Below, one piece after another: positions 1 through 12,400 of a stretch of DNA of 64,000 bases. Under the pieces are notes generated by a model. That model saw only the letters and a program-made list of their open reading frames with translations, ran no database searches and was not told the DNA's origin. Made by a program: the position numbers and the translations under genes. Origin of the DNA: Sporocytophaga sp. (GTDB lineage: Bacteria > Bacteroidota > Bacteroidia > Cytophagales > Cytophagaceae). The stretch covers positions 82,997 to 146,996 of the forward strand of contig NZ_JAGHZZ010000010.1 of NCBI RefSeq assembly GCF_017745095.1. Reading direction: 5' to 3'. Each line of letters begins with the position of its first letter. Within the stretch, counting starts at the first letter, position 1.

Positions 1-40
1 CCTTATGCGGACTGCTAGAGAAGGCATGCATGACTTCACT

Positions 41-320
41 CTAGCTAATCTTGGCATTTTTGATTGAATCTTCATGACTTGCTCCCGAACTATTATAAGT
101 CCTTGACTCTTCTTTATGCATAATAGAAGGTAATTCTTCCCAGTTCATTATACTATATTCTTTACTCAATTTGGAAAGGTTGTATGACCTTGGATGCCAT
201 ATTGAAGATCTGCTTGATCAAAATGTAATCCCCGTTCTATTTCTCTAACTACTGTAATTTAAAGGCTAAACTGTAATCTCGTTGGCTGTGCTTTCGCCTT
301 AGGTGTGTGAGGCTTGTCAT
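41..320 (-). pseudogene. Decayed IS3-family transposase OrfA fragment
   Basis: Translating the minus strand from 320 gives an arginine-rich start followed by HSQRDYSLAFKLQ. A one-base frameshift follows, and then VVREIERGLHFDQADLQYGIQG in the next frame. This is the order seen in the helix-turn-helix OrfA of IS3 elements (xxDYSxxFKLQ, VxExExG, YGIxG). Beyond it the frame shifts again and reads MNWEELPSIM, which resembles the region after the HTH, and it ends at a stop at 41-43. No orfB is in the window. The sequence TGTCATCCTGTAATAAGTTG read on the minus strand from about 357 could be the old element end. At least two frameshifts make it non-functional. Confidence 0.6.
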
Positions 321-364
321 ATTGTTGATTTCGGTGTCAACTTATTACAGGATGACAGTACTAT

Positions 365-403
365 AAAAGAAAAGACTGCCCTTTTGAGACAGCCTTTTCT
401 TTT
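365..403 (-). terminator. Intrinsic terminator of the giant adhesin gene
   Basis: Two 16-base arms (365-380 and 388-403) pair with only two G-U pairs around a 7-base loop. Read on the minus strand, the 3' arm ends in TTTTCTTTT. It lies 17 bases after the adhesin stop codon, the expected place for its terminator. The reverse orientation also has T-rich ends, so it may work both ways. Confidence 0.75.
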
Positions 404-419
404 ACAAAGTTTAAGAATT

Positions 420-3400
420 CTATTTTAATAATGTTACTTTACCTTCTTTTTTATAAGGCCCTCTGCTTTCTGGATCTTCCCCTTCATATGTGATGATATA
501 TGGGTAGGTTCCGATAGGCATTAACTGTCCTTTATAATATCCATCCCAGGCTTCATCTTTATCTCCTGTTTCAAATATTATTTCACCCCATCTGTTGAAA
601 ATCATCATTTTGTAATTAACAACATATTTTCCATATGCTCTGAATGTTTCATTTTCAGGAGTTTCATGCTTTCCTGGAGTGAACACGTTTGGTACATCCA
701 AACGAGGGTTGCAAAGATCCCTCACGAGAATTGTATCAGTTATAGAACAATTTTCTTTATTTGTTATAAGTACAAAATATGTTCCAGGTGTAGGTACTTC
801 AATTTTACTTGTGTCTTTGTCAGATACAGGATTTATTGATGTCCATTTGTACATGTAGTTTACATTGTAACCTGCATCAAGTGTTACTTTCGCTCCATAT
901 TCAGGACAAAGTTTGGTGAATTCAGGTAGTTGTGATACTGGTAATGCATTGAATAGAACATGAGCAGAATCATTAGTTGTACATTGACCTAAAGTTATTG
1001 AAACTACATATAATGCTGACTCTGTTACATTAAGTGAATCGTTATTTACATGCATGTCATTATTTTCTTTAAACCATGCATAGTCAGGAACAAATGGTGC
1101 AAATTTATCCATGTTTGAAGGTGTTCCAACCAAAGTTACTGTTTGTCCTGCACATGACACCACATCAGAAAGATTGATAATTGGTCTTTCTATACCGATA
1201 ACCATTACACTATCAGAACTATTGCAACCAAGAATATCCGTAACAGTTGCTCTAAAATAGTTTGTATCTGCTGCAACCGGAACATTAATGGAATTTAGGT
1301 CTCTACCTTGCTCACCAGTTATCCATGAATAGTCAACATTGTTAACATCAGATACTATTGTAATTGGTAAAGTAGTACCAATACACCCAAGAACCGGCTG
1401 TCTTGTCAGAGCAGGAGGGTTGGTTACATTGGTTGTCTTTTCAGTAGAACAGTTACCATATTCATAAACAACTCTGAACAAACCATCGCTTTGTGGTGCT
1501 ATGGCAGATTTGTTCTCACTATTTAGAATGACACCATCTCTGTACCACTGATATTGACCAGGAACAGCTGGTAGTCCACTTGCCAAAGAGTGAATGATCA
1601 AAGTATCACTGTAGCAATAATGATCAAGCATATCAAATTTCGAATTGTTGAAATCAAATACTCCTACATTGATACTGTCTAAAACTGGGCATCCTTTATA
1701 GTCTTTAACTGTCAGAGTAATCGCTGAATCACTTGCAGCAGTTATGCTAAAGACAGGATCAGTGCTGATAATAGTACCTGCTTTGTTTTTCCACTCATAA
1801 GTAATACCCGGACTAGTTTTAGCTTCAAGGATTATCGTGGTTCCTCTACACACAAACTGATCTTTTCCTGCATCTGCAATTGGCAGAGGATCAATTTTCA
1901 ACACAGTACTGTCAGAGACAGCAGGGCAAGCGCCATTGATGAATGAAGTAAGTTTAAGTACTACCTGTCCCTTATTAAAATCATCCATAGTAGGGTAGTA
2001 TTTAGCATTCAGGTCTGCTGCATTTATTGCAAATACTCCTGTTCCTGAAGTAGACCATTTACCACCAGAAGCATTTTTGATATCTCCAGCAAGCTGTGAA
2101 CCATCCTCTATGGCACAAATCATAGCTGTTCCAGCATTCACAATAGGAGATTTGTCAACATAAAGCGTCATGGTATCCTGACTGAATTTGCATATACCAT
2201 TTCCTGTTGTGATAAATACTAGGTCTACAGAACCAGATGTTTTATCTGCATCTGATGGGAAATAGATTGCATCCGGTTTGTTGAAGTCGTCAAATGAACC
2301 TGTACCCGATGTGAACCATGCCCCGCTTGTAGAGTTTTTATGTATTCCATTCAGACTATAAGAATTCAATATATTACAAGTTGTCTGATCAGGCCCAGCA
2401 TCTGCTTGTGGAGCCGGAAGTATAGTGATTACCGAAGTTTTTGAAGTTGCAGGACAGCTTCCTTTTCCTGCAGCAGTTAATTTTACCACTACCTTTCCTA
2501 TAGATTTATCCGCATCTGTAGGAGAATAGATTGAAGTTACTTTGTTATTAGGATTAAATGTTCCTGTTCCTGTACCTGTCCAGGTAACTCCATTATCAAA
2601 CTGAGAAGTTCCTCTTAAAACAAGCGTTACAATGTCAGAGCAGTAGGATTTGTCTGTTCCTGCATCTACGACTGGTGGTTGTATAATTTTTACCTGAGTA
2701 GTTTGCATTACTGGAGCACATGTTCCATTACCTGTTGAGGTTAATGTTAATCCTACTACTCCATTTTGTATATCAAGTTTTGATGGGAAATAAGTAGCAG
2801 TAAGTGTTGCAGCATCTACTGCAAATACACCAGATCCACTTGATTTCCAGATACCACCGGTTGCTATTGTTACATTACCATTTAATGGGATGGAGGCCTG
2901 AGCTAATCCGCATATGTCAGGATATGATCCTGCAGTAACAACAGGAATAGGTGTCAAAGTTACACTCATATCATCTGATACCGCGCTACATTGGCCGTTA
3001 TTAGCAGTTGTTAAGGTCAATACAAAATTTCCAGTAGCTTTATCTGCCAATGATGGAGTATAAGAAGCATTTAGAGTATTTATATCAGGAGTAAATGTTC
3101 CAGTACCTGAAGTTGACCATATTCCACCTCCGGCATTTGATACATAACCTGATAATTTTACAGATCTGAGATCTTTACACGTAATTATATCTGCTCCTGC
3201 ATTTACTATAGCTGATGGAGAAGGGATCACATTGATTACAATGAAGTCTGAAACAGCATTACACAATCCGTTACCTGTGGAATTCAGCGTAAGTATTATC
3301 CCTCCGGCTTCGTTATCTGCAGGTGAAGGAATATAAGTAGTGGATAAAGATGTTCCATTAGCAAATGTACCGGTACCTGTTGTAGACCAAACACCTCCAG

Positions 3401-6400
3401 TTGCGTTTAGTACTGTTGCTGAAAGGATTGCGTTAGCCTGACCTGCGCATATTGTCTGATCAGCACCGGCATTTACCACTGGTTTCGGTGCAATGTCTAT
3501 TTGGAGATTGTCAGTAACTGCATTACAAGTTCCATTGTCTGTTGAGATAATAGAAAGTGTTACAGCGGTTTGTCCTTTATCAGCATCTCCAAGGTAATAC
3601 ACTGTACCTAATGAATTTGCACTCGGTGCAAAATAACCATCTCCGTTACTGCTCCATTTTCCACCAGCAGCTACAGTTACAGCTCCAGCAATGTGGATAG
3701 TATCTTTGTCTGCGCAAATTGAATGATCTAATCCGGCAGTGATAGTAGGTGCTTTAGTAAAGCTTAGAACCAATTGGTCACTTACTACATTACAAAGGGG
3801 ATTACCTGCTGAAGCAAATGTCAATGTCACACTACCGTTGGTTTTGTCAGTTGAAGATGGTGTATATATCGCATTAAGAGCATTTGCATCATCAAATGAT
3901 CCGGATCCTGATGTTGTCCAGATACCTGCCGGAGCATTTTTAACTTTTCCGGCTAACTGGTAAGAATTAACATCAACGCAGGCAGATTGATCCAATCCGG
4001 CATTAACAACAGGTATTGGAGTAATCAAGATGGAAACTGTACTTGAAACTTCATGGCACAATCCATTATTGGTAGTTGTTAATGTTAGGTTTATCGACCC
4101 TGCCGCTTTCTCAGCTGCTGTAGGAGTATAGGTTGTATTTAAGCTGTTGGGATCAGCGAAAGAACCACCGCTTGTACTGCTCCAGATAGAGCCGAGTGCC
4201 ACAGTTCTGTTTCCTGACAAGGTAATTGCGGTATTGTCAGCGCAAACAGTCTGACTTGGACCAGCATTTACAGTAGGTGCAGGATTAATTGTAACAACTT
4301 TATCTTCTGACACAGGAGTACATGTACCATTTCCTGTTGTTGTAAGAGTCAGAGTTACTCCTAAGTTGTTAATATCATCAGCAGAAGGGATGTATGTAGC
4401 ATTTAGGGTATTGTCATTAGGACTAAATATCCCGGTTCCGGAAGTAGTCCAATGCCCTCCTGATGCAATCTGAACAGAACCATTCAATACAATATGGTTA
4501 GCATCAGCACAAATGGTTTCATCATTTCCTGCATCTACAGTAGGTGCAGTGCCGATATTAATTACAAGGTCGTCATAAACAGTACTGCAATTGTCTGTAG
4601 GATTTGATGTTAAACGTAGAGTAACACTTCCATTGCTTATATCGGCAGGGGATGGCGTGTAGCTAGTTGAAACTAGTGCAGCGTTTGCAAAAGTACCGCT
4701 TCCCGATACTATACTCCAAGAACCTCCAGTTGCCCCTGTAACTGTACCTTTAATATTGATAGCACCCACATTTGCACAAGAAGTGATATCGCTACCTGCA
4801 TCTACTGTTGGAGCAGGAGTAAAGGTAAGTGTCAGCGTGTCAGCTTCAGGTCTACAAATATTGGTGTTTATTGTAGTTGCAAATAATCTTATAACACCAG
4901 TTATAATGTCTTGAGGTGATGCAGTGTAAACTGTCGATGCAGAAGATGCATTAGAGAATGTTCCGTTACCTTCTGTTTTCCAGATGACGCCGTCAGCATC
5001 TGCATATGTTGCGGTAATATTTGCTATAGGATTATTTTCACATATAGAAAGATCAGTTCCTACGTCTATTGACGGTCCGCGTAATAAATCAATTACCATG
5101 GTATCTTTACCCGCTATACAAGATCCTAAGGCTGCTCCGGTTAATATCAACTGTACTTTTGTACCTATTTCAGCTGCAGTTGGTGTATATGTCGCACTCA
5201 AGGAAGTAGAATCTGAGAATGTACCCAAGCCGCCTGACCAGGTTCCATTACCAGAACCATTTAATTGTACTGGTAACATATTTGAACAGAATTGCTGATC
5301 CGGCCCTGCATCTACTGGAGTAATTTTAAAGCTTATGGTCATGTCATCAGTAACAGGAGTACAGAAACCATTACCTGTTGAAGTAAGTGTTAACTGAACA
5401 GTACTTCCGTTTACATTTTCAGCAGCTGAAGGCACGTAAGTTGCATTCAATGCAGTAGGATCCGGAACAAATGTTCCAGTTCCTGAAGTAGACCAAGTTC
5501 CACCTGTAGCTTTCTTTACTGTTCCGGAAAGTGCTATTCCTGGAGCTCCGGCACAAACCTGTACATCAGGTCCTGCATTTACCACTGCAAGTGGAGAAAT
5601 ATTAATTACAAGATTAGCTGATACTGATTTACAGTTGCCGAATCCAGTGGTTGTAAGTGTCAGGTTAGCCTTGCCATTAGCAATCTGATTTGCAGAAGGC
5701 ATAAATGTCGCATTCAAATCTGTGTTTGAAGGACTAAATGTACCATCTCCTGATCCTGTTGCCCAAATTCCGCCAGTAGCACCTGTTGTTATGACTCCAT
5801 TTAATGGAACTCCTGTTGTAGTTGCACAAATGTTGATAGTAGGACCAACATTTACAGTTGGAGCAGGAGTTATAGTAACAGTCATGTTATCTGTTACAAC
5901 TGAACAATTCCCATTCCCTGTTGAGGTAAATGTAAGTGTTACATTTCCGCTGGTTTTATCCTGAGCAGATGGTTTGTAAATTGCATTTTTATCATTTACA
6001 GAAGGTGAGAAAGTACCTGTTCCTGATGTAGTCCATATTCCACCTGTAGCGACTGTATAGTCACCACTAAGCTGTATATTTGCATTGTTAGCACAAACAG
6101 TTTGATCAGGTCCTGCTGTTATTGTCGGAGCAGGAGTTAAAGTTACATTCAACTGATCTGAAGTAGCGTTACAAGCTCCGTTTCCTGTTGTTGTAAGTGT
6201 TATTGCAACTGAACCTCCAGCAATGTCATCCGCAGATGGAATATAGGTTGCTGAAAGTGATGTATTTCCTGGTGAGAATGTTCCATCTCCAGAGCTTGTC
6301 CACATAACGCCTGTAGCAATAGTTTTAACTCCACTTAAAACAACGTTAGAGTTATTAGCACAAAGCGACTGATCGGCTCCCGCATTTACTGTCGGTACTG

Positions 6401-9400
6401 GATTGATAGTATATATTTTCTGATCTGATGCAGGTGGACATGCACCATTACCAGTTGAAGTTAATGTAAGTACCAGCGAAGTTCCAGAAAGATCTGCAAC
6501 TGAAGGGTTATAAATCGCATTGAGTGTATTGTCATCAGGAGTGAAGGTTCCACTTCCGCTTGTACTCCATGTTGCGCCAGTTGCATTTACAACACTACCT
6601 GACTGCTGAAGGAATTCTTTGTCAGCACAAATCGTTTCATCAGGCCCTGCATTTATTATTGGAGTTTTTTGAATGGTTACAATAAGACTATCAGAAACAG
6701 GAGTACAATTTCCATTACCTGTTGTAGTAAGTGTCAATGTCACTTTTCCACTGATGGTATCATTAGCGGAAGGTACATAAGTAGCAACAGTGCTAAATGC
6801 ATTCGGACTGAAAGTTCCTGATCCTGAAGTTTTCCATGAACCGCCACTTGCAACTGATATTGTTCCGTTCAGAGGTGCACCTGTACCACTGGCACAGATA
6901 GTCTGATTCGTTCCGGCTTCAATAGTAGGAGCAGGTGTAATAGTTATATTGACTGTATCTGAAACAGCATTACAATCGCCGTTGCCGGTTGAAGAAAGAA
7001 TAAGTTTCACAGAACCAGCAGTATTATCGGCTACAGAAGGAGTGTATGTTGCAATCAGACTGTTTGGATCAGGTGAAAATGATCCACTTCCAGTGGTAGT
7101 CCATGTTGCTCCGGTAGCAACCGTAACAACACCATTTAGTGAAATCTTAGAATTATTTGCACATACGGTTCTGTCAGCTCCTGCATTAACAGTAGGTGCA
7201 GGTGTGATAGTAACAGCCAGTTGATCGCTAACTGGTTTACATAAACCGTTTCCTGAAGAAATTAATGTAAGAGTAACGGTTCCTCCTGAAATATCTAATG
7301 GAGAAGGTATGTATGATGCATTTAAAGAAACTGTATCAGGAGTAAAGGTTCCTGTTCCGCTTGATCTCCAGTATCCTCCGGTCGCAACAGATACTGTTCC
7401 ATAAAGGCTAATTTCAGCATTGTTTCCGCACACAATTTTATCGGCTCCTGCATTAACAGTAGGTGCTGGTGTGATTGTAATATTCATTGTATCGACAACA
7501 GCATTACAATTTCCGTTTCCTGTTGTAGTTAATAATAACCTTACTTTTCCTGACGCTCTGTCAGATACTGAAGGAACATATGTCGCAGTTGGAGTGACCT
7601 GGTTAGGGAAGAAAGCGCCACTTCCTGAACTTGTCCATTCAACGCCTGCCAGACTGGTTCCGGTAAATGAACCTGCAAGTGTAACTCCCATAAGGTCTTC
7701 ACAAATAGTCTGATCTGGACCAGCATTAACTGTTGGAGATGCCCCTACAGAAATAGTCATCTGGCTGGTTTTGGCTTTACATAGTCCGTTTCCGGTAGTT
7801 GTTAATGTAAGTGTTACACTGCCATTGTTAATTTCAGAAGCAGAAAGATTATAGGTAGCATTCAGAGCCGAACTATTCGCGATGAATATTCCAGTTCCTC
7901 CGGACCAGATTCCTCCAGATGCTACAGTTACAGATCCATTAAGGGTAAGCGTTGCATTATTAGCACATACATTTCTGTTGGTACCTGCATTAACTGTCGG
8001 AGCAGGAGTGATGATTACCGCAACTATATCTGATACCGGTGAACAAGCACCTGCTGCATTGGTAGTTAGAGTAAATGCTACTATTCCCTTGCTTATATCT
8101 GCTGCTGAAGGAATATAAGTTGTAATAGGCGAATTCGAATTCGCAAATGAACCCGTTCCATCTGAAGTCCAGAGGCTACCAGATGCAACTGTGATTGCAC
8201 CGTTTAGGTTGATTGCTGCAGTATCAGCACAAACTGTCTGATCCTGACCTGCATTTACAGTAGGCGTTGGATTCAGGTTTATAATAACTTGATCAGATGT
8301 TCCGTTACAAATTCCACTTCCTGTACTGCTAAGTGTTAATGTAACAGCAGTACCTTTATCAGCTTCAGATGGTATATATGAAGCATTCAATGCTGTAAAA
8401 GAAGGAGAGAAGGTTCCACTGCCTGATGTACTCCAACTAGCGCCTGTGGTATTCGCTTTATAACCTGCTAATTGTACCGATGGAACATTCGCGCAGAGAG
8501 TCTGATCTGGTCCTGCTTTTATTACTGGAGCAGGTGTAAATTGGATTGTTACATTATCAGTAACTGAAGCACAAGTAGGTGTGCTGGCAGAAGTAATTGT
8601 TAATGTAACTGATTTGGCTGCAGTATCCGCGGATGACGGAGTATATGTTGCCAGCAATGTTGTTGCGTTTGGCGTAAATGAACCAGTTCCAGATGTAGTC
8701 CAGGTAATTCCTGTTGCATTATTTGCAGTACCATTTAACTGAATTCCTGTAAGACTTGCACAAAGGGTTTGGTCAGGACCTGCATTTACGGTTACAGTTG
8801 GTGATATTGTCAACTGCATTGTATCTCTGGTAGTTGAACAAATCCCTGTTCCTGTAGTGGATAATATTAAATATACCGAACCTGCAGTTCTATCAGCAGT
8901 GGATGGTGTATAAGTTGCACTTAATGTTGAAGCGTTAGGAGTGAATGAGCCAGTTCCGGTAGTTGTCCAGAAACCTCCCGTCGCAGCATTGTTTATTGTT
9001 CCGTTAAGTTTGTAATTCGTTAAATTTCCGCACATTACAAAGTCAGCTCCCGCATTGGCGGTAGGAGCAGGTGGAATTGTAAATTTAACCTGATCAGAAA
9101 CTACAGGACATGCACCACTTGCTATTGTAGTAAGAGTTAGCGTAACTGTACCAGTGGTTATTTCTGATGCAGAAGGCATATATGTACCATTCGAAGTATT
9201 AGCATTTGGCGTAAATGTTCCGCTTCCTCCTGTCCAATTTGCTGCTGATCCTGAACCTGCTAATTTTATAGGAAGGTCATTAGCACACACTACCTGGTCT
9301 GGTCCCGCATTTACAGTCGGAACGGTTGTAAAGGAAAGTACAACCTGATCTTTAATTGCTTGGCATAGGCCATTACCTGTCGTAGTTAATGTTAATGTTA

Positions 9401-12400
9401 CATTTCCTGCAGTTTTATCTGCTGTAGAAGGAGCATAACTCGCATTAAGCGTGTTTGCATTCGGAGAAAATGTTCCAGTTCCGGATGTTGTCCATACCCC
9501 ACCTGTTGATCCTGTTACATTACCAGATAGTGTAACTGAAGATACAGCTCCGCATAAGATTTGGTCTGCTCCAGCATTTACTGTTGGAGCAGGTGCTATT
9601 GATATTATGATCTGATCTGACACTGGATTACAAATTCCATTTCCTGAGGTTGTTAAAGTAAGAGTAACGGAACCGGAATTAATTTCAGAAACAGTGGGCT
9701 GATAGGTTGTAGTCAAAGTAGAATTGTTAGGTGTAAATGTTCCCATTCCACCTGACCAAGTACCACCAGTTGCAACAGTTACAGAGCCTGTCAAAGAAAT
9801 TGCAGGACTATCTGCACAAACAGATTTGTCTGCTCCTGCATTTGCAGTAGGAGCAGGGGTGATGCTTACAGAAACCTGATCAGAAACCGGAAGACAATTA
9901 CCATTTCCTCTTGTAGTAAATGTAAGTGTTGCTGTTCCAGCTGCTATTTCAGCTGCAGATGGTACATATCTTATATTTAATGAATCTATATTCGGTGTTA
10001 TAGTTCCACTTCCCCCAGTCCATGTACCTCCAGCTGCAATAGTAACTTTTCCACTAAGATTTACCGCAGGATTGTTAGCACAAACTGTCTGATTTGTACC
10101 AGCATCAATGGTTGGAGTTTTGGTTATAGTTATTACTACCTGATCCTCAACTTCATTACAGTTTCCATTAAGTGTTGATTTTAAAGTAAGAGTTACAGAT
10201 CCTGAAGCAATTTCACCTGCAGTAGGGGTATATTTGGCATTTAATGTAGAAGCATTTGGTGTGAAAGTTCCTGCTCCCCCAGACCAGATTGTTCCATTTG
10301 CATTAGTAGCTGTACCATTTAGGTTAATAACGACGTTGTTAGCGCAAACAGATTGATCCGGCCCAGCATTTACCACTGGTGCAGGTGTAAAATTGATAGT
10401 GACCTGATCTGAGTGTGAATTACATGATGCTCTATTAGCAGTTAGAGTCAATATTACAGATCCTGAAGCAATTTCATTCGGAGTTGGAATATAAGTAATA
10501 TTTAAATCAGTAGCACTTGGTTGGTATAAACCAGATCCGCCTGACCACGATGAAGATGTAGCGTCTGTAGTAGTACCTGCCAAAGCAATATCTGGTTTGT
10601 TTTCACAAACCGATTTGTCAGATCCTGCATTGGCTACAGGAGATGGCTCGACAAGTATTAGAGTTGAATTAGAAACGGCATTACAAGTTCCATTACCAGT
10701 TGTGGTAAGTGTAAGAGAAATCAAACCAATTGACACTTCATTGGCACATGGAATATAAGTAGCATTTAACGTAGCATCATTTGGTATAAATGTTCCACAA
10801 CCACCAGTCCATTTACCACCAGTAGCTCCAGTTACAGATCCGTTAAGTGTAACGTTTGGATTGTTAGCACAAACTGTACTTCCCGAACCAGGTGTTGAAA
10901 TTGGTGATGGAGTGAATGATACCTGAACTTGGTCTGAAACAGATGGACATCCTGGTTTTGAAGCGGTAAGTGTTAATGTTACCGGACCAGCATTGGTTTC
11001 AGAAGTTGGTGAGGTATATGTAGTTGTTAATGCATTTGCATTTGAAAATGTACCAGCGCCTCCTGACCATGTATAGGTTGTTGCATTGGTGGAAGTACCC
11101 GAAAGATTTGCAGTCGGGTTGTTTTTACACACAGAAATATCTGCACCTGCATTTACAGTAAGTGCAGGTTGAATGATCACATTTACTTGATCAGTAACAG
11201 TAGCACAACCAACTTTAGTTGCGGTAAGTGTAAGTGTTATTGAACCTGACTTTTCTGAGCTGTGTGGTGTATAAACAGCATTTAAGCTGGAATTATTTGG
11301 TGAAAATGTACCTTTTCCTCCAGACCAAGTTATAGTTGTGTAATTTGTAGCGCTCGCAGCTAAAGTAGCGGTTCCACCGGCACATATCGTTTGGTCAGGT
11401 CCTGCATTTACAGTTGGGGCTTGCTCAATTGTTACAATTTTTGTAACACTTTGCGTTGCAGGACATACACCATTACCAGTAGAAGTAAGTGTTAAAGAAA
11501 CATTTCCTGATGCAATATCCGCCGGTGATGGAATATAAGTCGCTACCAGATTTGTGGCTGCAGGTGTGAAAGTACCAGTTCCTGAGCTGCTCCAAATTAC
11601 TCCTGTAGCATTTTGCACCGAACCATTCAAAGCAACCTGAGGGTTATTGGAACATACTGTAACTGCAGGTCCTGCTATAACTGAAGGAATTGCCTGAAAC
11701 CTAAGTGTCAGAGTATCTCTTATAGATGGACAGGCACCATTACCTGTAGAAACTAGAATAATTCTCACTAATCCTGCCGCTTTATCTGCTGCAGAAGGAG
11801 TATAGGTTCCGTTCATATTTGTTACATCGGAAAATGTTCCTGTGCCTGTTGTGGTCCACATACCTCCACCAGCATTTTGCACAAGACCACTAAGAGTATA
11901 AGCACCAACAGATCCGCAAATTGTCGAATCATTGTCTTTTGCATCTGGAATTCTAGTATCAGCATCTACAACAATGCCTGGAGGAACAGTATTGTCAGTA
12001 ACATCTGAAGTCGAATCCGCATACCACCAGGTGTTGACTGTATTTCTATTTCCATAATCTTTTGAAGTATTATCGGAACCATACCATGTCCATTGATGGC
12101 AAGGGTTATTACATCCTGCCAGGTTCTGACTTCCATTAGCTGCGGGAATATTTTTATCATCCCAATATAATTTTATGGGTGTTCCTGTTACAGGTCTTAC
12201 AAGATTTACAATATACCCATTGGGGTTTCCTTCCACATCATATAAAGGGATGTGTGTAAGCCCATTATAAAAATCTGTACGTGTTCTGATTGTTACAGCT
12301 GTCGTTACTCTGTTACCTAAACCATCTTTTCCATCCCATGGTATACATGTTTTAGGAGGGGTTACCACTGCTGAAATTGCCCGGTCTTTTGTTCCTGGCT

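Noticed and set aside
3739-9348. Several plus-strand open frames of 60-104 codons inside the adhesin gene
   Set aside because: They recur with the same Val/Pro-rich composition because they are antisense readings of the tandem repeat.
1920-11960. Regular repeats considered as a CRISPR array
   Set aside because: Units are about 250 bp, diverged, and encode one continuous protein; there are no 24-37 bp identical repeats with unique spacers and no cas genes.
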